A stretch of 15,977 nucleotides of DNA. Source: Actinomycetes bacterium. Its GTDB lineage: Bacteria; Actinomycetota; Actinomycetes; Actinomycetales; Demequinaceae. This document shows, in pieces, positions 6,588-13,690 of this stretch. The position numbers and the translations under genes were made by a program. Under the pieces are notes generated by a model, which saw nothing but the letters and a program-made list of their open reading frames with translations, was not told the origin of the DNA and made no database searches. The stretch's first letter is position 1. Each line of letters opens with the position of its first letter. The DNA lies in contig JAEZXC010000030.1 of assembly GCA_023442845.1 (NCBI GenBank), positions 1 to 15,977 of the forward strand. The letters run 5' to 3'.

Positions 6588-8423
6588 TCACGCCTGGTCC
6601 GAACCCTTTGGCTCTTCACGCGTCTGCGACATCCAGGCGCGGTGCAGGCGAGCGTACGCACCATTGCCAGCGACGAGCTCGGAATGGGGCCCGAACTCCG
6701 TGAGCTCGCCCTCATCCATCACGGCAATGAGGTCCGCACGCTCCGCCGTCGAAAGCCTGTGCGCAATGACGACGCTCGTGCGCCCCCGCATTAGTCGCTC
6801 GAGAGCCCGGGAAATGCGTACCTCGGTGGCGGGGTCAACGGCCGACGTCGCCTCATCAAGAATCAGGACATCCGGGTCGGTGAGATAGGCGCGCGCAATC
6901 GAGACAAGTTGCCGCTCGCCTGCGCTCAACAGTTCGCCGCGGGCACCAACCGCGGTGTCGAGGCCAGCTGGAGCGTCGGAGAGCCAACCCTCAAGCCCGA
7001 GATCATCGAACGCACGCAAGGCACTGATTCGTAAGTCGCGAACGTCCTCACGCGGACGGGCATAGCGGAGGTTGTCAAGGATGCTCCCCTCAAAAAGGAA
7101 GCCCTCTTGAGGCACGACCGCAAGGCGCTGACGGATCTCGCGCAACTGAACCGACCGCACATCGACACCGCCGATGCGGATGCAGCCCGCAGTCGGATCA
7201 AAGAAGCGCGACAAGAGACGAGCCAGCGATGTCTTGCCGGAACCTGTCTGTCCCACAATCGCGAGCCGCTTCCCGGCGGGAACGGTGAACGAGATCCCCT
7301 TGAGCACCTCGTCCCTGCCGTCATAGGTGAGACGGACATCGTCGACGCTGAGGTCGAGCTTGCCTGTCGGCAACGTGACCGGCTCCGCGGGGTCCGTCAC
7401 CGTCGACTCTGCGTCGACAAGCTCGATGACGCGCTGCCAGCCCACAAAAGCACGTTGCATCTCGGCAAGCATCTCGATGATCCACATGAGCGGCCCCGAG
7501 AACATGTAGACGAGCAACGAGAATGCGGCCACCGTGCCGACGGACAACGAACCCTTCATGGCCAGCGCTGTGCCGACCACAAGAGCAGCCCCCGTCGCAA
7601 AGGATTGCCCAAAGGCCGTCATTGAAAAACTCCCCGACGAGAGCCACGAAGCACGCCGTTCTTTGCGGGCGATGCCGTCAATCTCGTCTCGCAGCCGTCC
7701 TCGCATCCGCTCCTGAACGCCATATGAGCGAATCGTGGCCACACCAACAAGTTGCTCCGACGTCTGACCAAGCAGATCTGCCATGCGTGAGCGCACATCG
7801 CCATACGTGCGGCGGATCACCGGCTGGACCTTAAGAGTGACCCACAACAGCGGGATGTAGCACACGACAACGACGAGAGCGAGCTGCCATGAGTACAGCG
7901 CCATGACCGCAAGCACCACGGTCGACTCCATCGCGGCAACGAGCATCCCCGCGCCCGTCCACTGCATGAGGTCGCGCATTGTGTCGACGTCACCGGTCAC
8001 GCGCGATACGTAGCGGCCGCGTTGCTCCGAGTTCTGGGTGAGCACACTCAAACGGTGGACATTGTCAAAGGCCTTCTTGCGGAGCGTCGCAAGGCCCGCC
8101 TCCGCGGCAATCACCATCCGCCGACGCACTCGCCATTCGATCAGCATCGACGCGAGCACTACCACTGAACCGCCGATGACGAGCCTCGTCACAAGCGCGG
8201 CATTCGCGCCTGATTCGGCGAGAAGGCCGTCGTCGGTGACACGCTGGGTGAGGTACGGAATGGTCGCCTTCGCAATGGCTGCCAGCAGAGCGAGAAACAG
8301 CGTGAAGCCAAGTCCCTTGCGGAACTCCGGGGACAGCGCCATACCCCGGCGGAACGTCTCGCGCATGCCGATACGACGCTCGTAGTCGGCGTGGCCGTCC
8401 TTTTCGAGGGGGATGGCGGTCAT
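6588..8423 (-). CDS. ABC exporter half-transporter, consensus catalytic subunit
   Basis: The 611-residue product has an N-terminal six-helix membrane domain (likely helices near 37-58, 78-98, 155-178, 180-197, 272-289 and 296-318) fused to a C-terminal ATPase, the layout of type IV (ABCB/MsbA-like) exporters. ATPase motifs are Walker A GQTGSGKT (391-398), Q-loop Q439, signature LSAGE (499-503) in place of LSGGQ, Walker B VLILD (519-523) with the catalytic E524, and H-loop H555. It has the complete hydrolytic residues but an altered signature, complementary to the adjacent subunit. Its ATG overlaps the stop of that subunit as ATGA, with GGGGGGTGA upstream, so the two are almost surely made together and form a heterodimer. 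The substrate cannot be read from sequence. It lies just upstream of hisI. Confidence 0.92.
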   Translation of the reverse strand: MTAIPLEKDGHADYERRIGMRETFRRGMALSPEFRKGLGFTLFLALLAAIAKATIPYLTQRVTDDGLLAESGANAALVTRLVIGGSVVVLASMLIEWRVRRRMVIAAEAGLATLRKKAFDNVHRLSVLTQNSEQRGRYVSRVTGDVDTMRDLMQWTGAGMLVAAMESTVVLAVMALYSWQLALVVVVCYIPLLWVTLKVQPVIRRTYGDVRSRMADLLGQTSEQLVGVATIRSYGVQERMRGRLRDEIDGIARKERRASWLSSGSFSMTAFGQSFATGAALVVGTALAMKGSLSVGTVAAFSLLVYMFSGPLMWIIEMLAEMQRAFVGWQRVIELVDAESTVTDPAEPVTLPTGKLDLSVDDVRLTYDGRDEVLKGISFTVPAGKRLAIVGQTGSGKTSLARLLSRFFDPTAGCIRIGGVDVRSVQLREIRQRLAVVPQEGFLFEGSILDNLRYARPREDVRDLRISALRAFDDLGLEGWLSDAPAGLDTAVGARGELLSAGERQLVSIARAYLTDPDVLILDEATSAVDPATEVRISRALERLMRGRTSVVIAHRLSTAERADLIAVMDEGELTEFGPHSELVAGNGAYARLHRAWMSQTREEPKGSDQA

Positions 8424-10285
8424 GCGTCACCCCCCTGCATCTCTGCGGCGCGCCGGGCCGAATCCTGCTCATACGCGGTGACGAGCTCCCGGTAGCCCGG
8501 ATCCCGTTCCACGAGTTCGGTGTGATCGCCTGCGCCAACGACCGTTCCGCCGCTCACGTGGATGACGCGATCCGCAAGCAGTATTGACGCGAGCCGGTAC
8601 GCAATGAGCAACACTGTCGGGCCGCCTCCGTCCGCACGCAGTGCCGCCAGGATCTCCTGCTCGACCCCCGGGTCGACGGCAGACGTCGCGTCGTCAAGAA
8701 CGAGCACGCGGGGGTTGCGCACAAGCGCCCGTGCAATCGCGATGCGCTGGCGCTGACCTCCCGAGAGGTTCATCCCTCGCTCGTCAAGATGAGCATCGAG
8801 CGCGTTGCCCTCGTGGCGCAAACCACGCACAACGTCGGCCACAGCAGCCCGCCGCAACGCCGTCCACACGGCGTCGTCATCGAAGTCCTCGCCGAGTGTC
8901 ACGTTCTCGCGAACCGTACCGGCAAACACAAACGACGTCTGCGGCACGAGCGCCACGTGACTGCCAAGCGCCGCCACCACCTCAATGTTGTGATCATCCA
9001 AGATCACCTCGCCTTGTGTGGCGCGAGACAATCGTGCCGCTGCGAGAGCCACCGTCGTCTTGCCTGCGCCCGTCGGTCCCACCAGGGCTGTCACTGTGCC
9101 GGGTGGGAGGTCAAGCGAAACACCCGACACGATGACAACCGACTGCCCGTCGCCATCGTCCGCTGCAACGTCGGCATTGCGGAAGGCAAGGGAGGCTGCA
9201 CCATCGCGGGGTAGAGCGATGTGGCCTGGCTCGTCGACCTCGGTCGCCGCCTCTGCGATGCGGGAGATTCGCTGAAACGAAACAAGCGCCGATGGCATCT
9301 GACCCAACACCCAGCCAAGACCGCGGATCGGCACAGCAAGCAAGGCCAAGAGATAGATCGCAGAGACCACATCCCCGACGCTCACAGCGCCAGCCTCCGC
9401 GCGGTAGGTGCCGACGATCATGATGGCAAGCGCACTGAAGGGCACCATCGCGTCCATGAGCGGTTCAAACCAACTCGTCACAGCGCCAACGCGAGTGTCG
9501 GCGTCGCGTAGCGCGTCCACCTTTTCGCGGAATCGTTGTGACTCGATTTCCTCGGCACCGAGCGCTTTGACGACAGTCCCGCCCTCGAATGACTCGTGAG
9601 CGATCGTCGACACTTCCGCACGGAGCGTCTGCCCCAGGTCCCACAACGGGCTGATGACCTTCTCATACGCGTAATTGACGATAAGCACGGCGGGCACCAC
9701 CATCATCGCGGTCAGCGCCATCCAGCCGTCCATTGTGATGAGCCGCCAACCCGCGGCAATCATCATCGTGAAAGAGCCGACGGTGAATGCGAGCGGGTGC
9801 AAGGGATTGGTGGCGGTCTCGGAGTCCGAGGACATCGCGGAGAGCGTCCGCCCAGCCGGGTTGGAGCGGTGCCAGCCGAGCGGCAACGATGCAATCGCGT
9901 CTGCCACGACGGTTCGGTGGCGAGCGCCGACGCCCGCGACGGCGCCACCCTGCATCGCGCGGCGAAGCGCAATGAGAAGCGCATTGATGAGGCCAATCGC
10001 AACAAACACGCCGCCGGCCAGGAGGACGGCGTATCGAGGGTTCTGCGTTTGCTCTCCCCACCACCCGCGAATCGGCTCGTCATTGATCGACGGGATGACA
10101 ACCTCGTCAACGATGAGACCGAGTGCCGAGCCGAAGGCAACGGTAAGGATACCGAAAAGGCCCGCGGCGGCAATAGCGATTGCGAAGCGCCAGGGCTCAG
10201 TACGGACGGCATGGCCCAACAGCTGGAAGGTCTTGTGGCCGTACGACCCGTTCAGCTGGTACTCAGCCCTGGAGGGCGTCCTCAC
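8420..10285 (-). CDS. ABC exporter half-transporter, degenerate-site subunit
   Basis: The 621-residue product has a six-helix membrane domain (likely helices near 33-60, 85-107, 163-183, 188-208, 275-295 and 305-325) followed by an ATPase domain. Motifs are Walker A GPTGAGKT (403-410), Q-loop Q449, an intact LSGGQ signature (507-511) and Walker B VLVLD (527-531). The residue after Walker B, normally the catalytic glutamate, is aspartate (D532; codon GAC), and the H-loop histidine is tyrosine (Y563; codon TAC). Such a chain usually hydrolyses poorly at its own Walker site and works in a heterodimer with a partner bearing the intact residues, here the next gene. The GTG at 10285-10283 overlaps the hisF stop as GTGA; no clear Shine-Dalgarno sequence is seen. 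The transported compound is unknown. Confidence 0.92.
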   Translation of the reverse strand: MRTPSRAEYQLNGSYGHKTFQLLGHAVRTEPWRFAIAIAAAGLFGILTVAFGSALGLIVDEVVIPSINDEPIRGWWGEQTQNPRYAVLLAGGVFVAIGLINALLIALRRAMQGGAVAGVGARHRTVVADAIASLPLGWHRSNPAGRTLSAMSSDSETATNPLHPLAFTVGSFTMMIAAGWRLITMDGWMALTAMMVVPAVLIVNYAYEKVISPLWDLGQTLRAEVSTIAHESFEGGTVVKALGAEEIESQRFREKVDALRDADTRVGAVTSWFEPLMDAMVPFSALAIMIVGTYRAEAGAVSVGDVVSAIYLLALLAVPIRGLGWVLGQMPSALVSFQRISRIAEAATEVDEPGHIALPRDGAASLAFRNADVAADDGDGQSVVIVSGVSLDLPPGTVTALVGPTGAGKTTVALAAARLSRATQGEVILDDHNIEVVAALGSHVALVPQTSFVFAGTVRENVTLGEDFDDDAVWTALRRAAVADVVRGLRHEGNALDAHLDERGMNLSGGQRQRIAIARALVRNPRVLVLDDATSAVDPGVEQEILAALRADGGGPTVLLIAYRLASILLADRVIHVSGGTVVGAGDHTELVERDPGYRELVTAYEQDSARRAAEMQGGDA

Positions 10286-11052
10286 CGCACGGCGATGCCG
10301 GCCGAGCGCATCGCATGCTTCACTTCGCCCACCGTCAACGTGCCAAAGTGGAACACGCTGGCAGCAAGAACGGCGTCGGCCCCCGCCTGGGCGGCGGCGA
10401 CAAAATCCTCAACGCGGCCCGCGCCGCCCGAGGCAATAAGTGGCACATTCACCACGTCACGCACTTCCTTGATCATCTCGATATCAAAACCATCGGTCGT
10501 GCCATCAGCATCCATCGAGTTGAGAAGGATCTCTCCCGCTCCCAACTCCGCGCCTCGACGGGCCCATTCAATGGCGTCGATGCCTGTGCCGCGCCGCCCC
10601 CCATGCGTCGTCACTTCGTAGCCCGACGCCGTGACCGCACCATCCCGACAGCGCCGTGCGTCGACCGACAGCACAAGAACTTGGTTTCCAAAGCGTCGCG
10701 CGATGTCGGTCAGCAACTCCGGCCGCGCGATCGCCGCTGTATTGACACTCACTTTATCCGCGCCCGCTCGCAAGAGCGTGTCGACGTCCTCGGTGCTGCG
10801 CACGCCACCGCCGACTGTCAACGGCACAAAGACGTGCTCGGCAGTGCGCCGCACCACGTCAAACATCGTGTCGCGGTTGTCAGCGGACGCGCTCACATCG
10901 AGGAACGTCACCTCGTCCGCACCCTCCGCGCCGTATCGGGCGGCGAGCTCGACTGGGTCACCCGCGTCTCGCAGGTTGAGAAAGTTGACACCCTTGACGA
11001 CGCGGCCCGCATCCACGTCGAGGCAGGGAATGACGCGAACGGCGACCGTCAT
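10282..11052 (-). CDS. hisF: Imidazole glycerol phosphate synthase cyclase subunit
   Basis: HisF forms imidazole glycerol phosphate and AICAR from PRFAR using ammonia delivered by the HisH glutaminase; it is a cytoplasmic TIM barrel. The 256-residue product is full length. The catalytic aspartates are D12 in VIPCLDVDAGRVVKG and D131 in VLSVDARR, one number higher than in the reference enzyme. Phosphate-binding motifs TVGGGVRS (79-86) and ASGGAGRVEDF are present. The ATG at 11052-11050 overlaps the lipoprotein gene stop as ATGA and has GGAGG seven bases upstream. HisH and HisA, usual neighbours, are not here. The gene instead lies between a lipoprotein and an ABC exporter, so histidine genes are scattered in this genome or at least broken up at this place. 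Confidence 0.97.
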   Translation of the reverse strand: MTVAVRVIPCLDVDAGRVVKGVNFLNLRDAGDPVELAARYGAEGADEVTFLDVSASADNRDTMFDVVRRTAEHVFVPLTVGGGVRSTEDVDTLLRAGADKVSVNTAAIARPELLTDIARRFGNQVLVLSVDARRCRDGAVTASGYEVTTHGGRRGTGIDAIEWARRGAELGAGEILLNSMDADGTTDGFDIEMIKEVRDVVNVPLIASGGAGRVEDFVAAAQAGADAVLAASVFHFGTLTVGEVKHAMRSAGIAVR

Positions 11053-12044
11053 GGCGCCACCTCCGGTGTCGGCGACTCGCCCCCCGGGCTAGCGCTGGGA
11101 TCGGGCAAGTCAAGCACCTCGTCTGCGGTGCCAGACACGTCGTTCCAGACATCAAGAATGTCGATGATGTAGATGAGGGTTCCCTCGCCCGGGTACGCCC
11201 ACGCCTCAGGCGCGATGATCAGCACCCGCGAGCCGGTCGTCTGATCGACAAGCCCCTCGTCCCACGCGCGCGGTAGCCGGCCGACGCCAATCTGCCCTTC
11301 AAACGGGCGTCGCTCCGGAGGCCAACTCGATTGGCGAATGTCGCCAAGTTTCCACGTCTTGCCACCCTTTTCACCGGCAGCGCTATAGACCGTCTTGAAC
11401 TGCGCGACGACGTACGAACCCGGAAGGACTTGCGGTCCATTTCCTTGAATCAACGTCGAAACGGTGAGTTCCTTAGGCAACGCCACGTCCTCGTCAAGAT
11501 GGACGACCGGTTCGCCGCTGTCGAGCGTCGTCACGCGCGGCAAGTCGGGATTGAGAGTGAGCGGTTCGCCCACTGCCCGATCCGACAGCACGTCGATGAC
11601 GACGGCGATGGCGGGCTCGTCTTCGAACTCGCCTGCGGGTAACGCCACCGACAACACCCTCGTGCCGACGCGCGCGTTGAGCAAAATTGCATACAGGCTG
11701 TCGCCGAGGAGTTCTGGAGCGAGGATGGTCGACTCTGGGAGGCCGTCGTACGTGTTCTTCAGGACCTCGCCCGTGTCGATCGACTTGACGTAGATGTCGA
11801 GCAGGAGCGGCTGCCCATCTTCCAGAGCGAGGCCTTCGCCCTGCCACAGCACTTCACTTTGAGACCTGGTGAACTCGGTGCCCTCGGGCCACGTGAGCGT
11901 CGGCGCGAGCGTGTCTGACACGCCCACCTCGATGACCGATATGTCGCCGGCAATCGCCGACGGACTGACGCCAGAAGTGGCCGAACTCGTGCACCCGGTC
12001 AACACAAGAGTGAGCGCTGCCAGCGCACCAATGACAAATTTCAT
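11049..12044 (-). CDS. FKBP-like peptidyl-prolyl isomerase lipoprotein
   Basis: The 331-residue product starts with a lipoprotein signal, MKFVIGALAALTLVLTGC, in which LTGC is a lipobox and C18 the expected lipidated residue; it would be anchored on the outer face of the membrane. The mature part looks like two FKBP-fold repeats. Residues about 75-155 contain a TGEV turn, NARVGTRVLSVALPA and a closing VVIDVLS strand; residues about 205-300 contain SYVVAQFKTVYSAAGE, W261, TGSRVLIIAPEAWAYP (Y284) and IYIIDILDV. Catalytic identity is less clear in the first repeat. The C-terminal 20 or so residues are Pro/Ser-rich. The start at 12044-12042 is fixed by the signal peptide and AGGGAG five bases upstream. 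FKBP genes next to pafA are familiar in actinobacteria. Isomerase or foldase activity is inferred from family. Confidence 0.85.
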   Translation of the reverse strand: MKFVIGALAALTLVLTGCTSSATSGVSPSAIAGDISVIEVGVSDTLAPTLTWPEGTEFTRSQSEVLWQGEGLALEDGQPLLLDIYVKSIDTGEVLKNTYDGLPESTILAPELLGDSLYAILLNARVGTRVLSVALPAGEFEDEPAIAVVIDVLSDRAVGEPLTLNPDLPRVTTLDSGEPVVHLDEDVALPKELTVSTLIQGNGPQVLPGSYVVAQFKTVYSAAGEKGGKTWKLGDIRQSSWPPERRPFEGQIGVGRLPRAWDEGLVDQTTGSRVLIIAPEAWAYPGEGTLIYIIDILDVWNDVSGTADEVLDLPDPSASPGGESPTPEVAP

Positions 12045-12049
12045 GCCCA

Positions 12050-12055
12050 CTCCCT
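12050..12055 (-). promoter_or_regulatory. Ribosome binding site for the FKBP-like lipoprotein gene
   Basis: AGGGAG on the minus strand lies in the 38-base gap after pafA, five bases before the ATG at 12044. It supports that start over the in-frame ATG at 12086, which would place 14 unrelated residues before the signal peptide. Confidence 0.75.
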
Positions 12056-12082
12056 GATCCCGGCCCAGTGTACGGATCGAAT

Positions 12083-13489
12083 TCACTCACTCATGGCCGC
12101 GATAAGAACGTCAACGCGCTCGTCGACGTTCCTGAACGGGTCTTTGAGGAGAATCGTCTTGGGATCGGCGCCAGAGATCTTCAGGTGCACCCAGTCGACG
12201 GTGTAGTCCTGGCCTGACGCGAGTGCTTCACGGACAAAGCGACCGCGCAACGCCGCACGCGTCGTGGCTGGGGGTTGCGTCATAGCGGCCTCGATCGCTG
12301 CGTCATCAACCATCCTCCGCACCAATCCGTCCGCCTGGAGACGGTTGAACAAGCCGCGCGTTGGTGAGATGTCGTGGAACGCCATCTCCAACCGAGCGAG
12401 CCGGGCGTCATCGAGGCTGCAACCGAGGCGCTCCTGATAGCGCTCGATCAGGCGCAACTTGATTGCCCATTCAAGTTCCGTGTCGACGGCGGCAGGGTTT
12501 TGATCACGCACCGCTGCAATGCCACGGCCCCATAGGTCGATGATCTGCGTCACTTCCTCGGACGGCTCGATGACGTCACCGATGTGCTCGGTCACGGCCT
12601 CAAGGCACGCCTCCTGAAGGTCGGCGGCGGTGACGTGGCGCCCGTCAGCGAGTTCAACTGTCGCGGTGCCGGTGATGTCGTGGGCGATCGTCCGAATGGC
12701 ATTCATCTCATTCGCGAGCGCCAACTCCGGCAACGGGATGCGTGCCTCCATGAGGCGGAGCAAGAGGTCGGTCGATCCCACCTTGAGGAACGTCGTGGGT
12801 TCGGCCATTGTCGAGTCACCCACGATGACGTGCATCCGTCGGTACAAATCAGCATGCGCGTGAGGTTCATCGCGCGTGTTGATCATGGGCCGCGAGCGCG
12901 TTGTCGCAGAGCTCATTCCCTCCCACATGTGATCGGCGCGGGGTGAAAAACTGTAGTAAGCGCCTTGCGGCGTGCGCGTAATGCAGCCCGAACCGGTGAC
13001 GATCTGACGACTCACAAAGAACGGCAAGAGGACGGCGGCAAATGCCTTGAAGTCAGCACGCCGACGCACGAGGTAGTTCTCGTGGCAGCCGTAGCTGTTG
13101 CCGGCCGAGTCGGTGTTGTTCTTGTACAGGTAGATCGTGCCGTCAAGTCCGGCCGACGCTAGCCGACGCTCTCCGGCCGCCACGAGATCGTGGACGAGCC
13201 GCTCCCCCGCTTTGTCATGTTCGATGAGCTGGGTGACCGAGTCACACTCTGCGGTGGCGTACTCGGGGTGCGCACCAACATCGATGTAGAGCCGCGAACC
13301 ATTGGTGAGGAACACATTCGACGAGCGCCCCCACTCGACAACGGAGTGGAACAGGTGCCCAGCAACCTCTTCTGGGGTCACAGCGCGCGCATTGGGCGCA
13401 TCGAAGTGCAGGCCGAACTCTGTCTCAAGACCCAGCACTCGACGTGCCGGATCGACGTCGAGCGGCGCAGGTACGTCGCCGAACATCAT
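12083..13489 (-). CDS. pafA: Pup--protein ligase PafA
   Basis: PafA uses ATP to activate the C-terminal glutamate of Pup and joins it to lysine side chains of target proteins. The 468-residue product has the carboxylate-amine ligase fold motifs: GLETEFG (20-26; E22 and E24 for ATP/Mg), GSRLYIDVGAHPEYAT with D70 as the expected catalytic base, LYKNNTDSAGNSYGCHENYL (121-140), MINTRDEPHAHAD and FLKVGSTD. The lack of the inserted loop between the first two motifs, and YIDVGAHPEYAT rather than YVDHAHPEYS, separate it from Dop. It is slightly longer than a typical PafA because of about 15 residues before the first motif; a GTG at codon 18 would remove them but has no ribosome binding site. The ATG lies 6 bases after the pup stop, with no proteasome genes between. 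Confidence 0.97.
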   Translation of the reverse strand: MMFGDVPAPLDVDPARRVLGLETEFGLHFDAPNARAVTPEEVAGHLFHSVVEWGRSSNVFLTNGSRLYIDVGAHPEYATAECDSVTQLIEHDKAGERLVHDLVAAGERRLASAGLDGTIYLYKNNTDSAGNSYGCHENYLVRRRADFKAFAAVLLPFFVSRQIVTGSGCITRTPQGAYYSFSPRADHMWEGMSSATTRSRPMINTRDEPHAHADLYRRMHVIVGDSTMAEPTTFLKVGSTDLLLRLMEARIPLPELALANEMNAIRTIAHDITGTATVELADGRHVTAADLQEACLEAVTEHIGDVIEPSEEVTQIIDLWGRGIAAVRDQNPAAVDTELEWAIKLRLIERYQERLGCSLDDARLARLEMAFHDISPTRGLFNRLQADGLVRRMVDDAAIEAAMTQPPATTRAALRGRFVREALASGQDYTVDWVHLKISGADPKTILLKDPFRNVDERVDVLIAAMSE

Positions 13490-13495
13490 GACGGG

Positions 13496-13681
13496 TTACT
13501 GTCCACCCTTTTGCACGAAGGAGCGAACAAACTGACTCGCGTTGGTTTGAATGGTGTCGTCAATCTCATCAAGCAACGCATCGAGTGCATCCGTGCTGGC
13601 CTGGGCCATGGGAGCAGCAGGCGCGTCCGGTGCGGGCAGGTCGTCCTCAAACGATGAGGACGAAGACGTGGTCTGAGGCAT
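13496..13681 (-). CDS. pup: Prokaryotic ubiquitin-like protein Pup
   Basis: Pup is the small, mostly disordered tag attached by PafA to lysines. The 61-residue product ends SFVQKGGQ: the terminal Gly-Gly-Gln is the form that Dop must deamidate to Gly-Gly-Glu before ligation. The region DALLDEIDDTIQTNASQFVR (35-53 and neighbours) is the helix-forming part that docks on the coiled coils of the Arc/Mpa ATPase and on PafA. The N-terminus is serine-rich (residues 6-10 all Ser) and then acidic and Pro/Ala-rich. The only lysine is K58. The ATG at 13681-13679 lies 9 bases after the dop stop; the stop codon is TAA at 13498-13496. No strong Shine-Dalgarno sequence is seen, so coupling to dop is likely. 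Confidence 0.98.
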   Translation of the reverse strand: MPQTTSSSSSFEDDLPAPDAPAAPMAQASTDALDALLDEIDDTIQTNASQFVRSFVQKGGQ

Positions 13682-13690
13682 GCGTCTAGC

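Noticed and set aside
6569..6715. Upstream extension of the hisI reading frame by 49 codons
   Set aside because: It lies in the ABC subunit 3' end, is Ser/Arg-rich, and the ATG at 6568 gives the standard HisI length.
9596..11172. Two plus-strand open frames of over 300 codons opposite the first ABC subunit and hisF
   Set aside because: Both lie antisense to well-supported genes, overlap each other in different frames and show Arg/His-rich translations without recognisable domains.
12045..12082. The 38-base pafA to lipoprotein gap as a promoter
   Set aside because: I could not find a convincing pair of -35 and -10 elements; only a ribosome binding site is supported.
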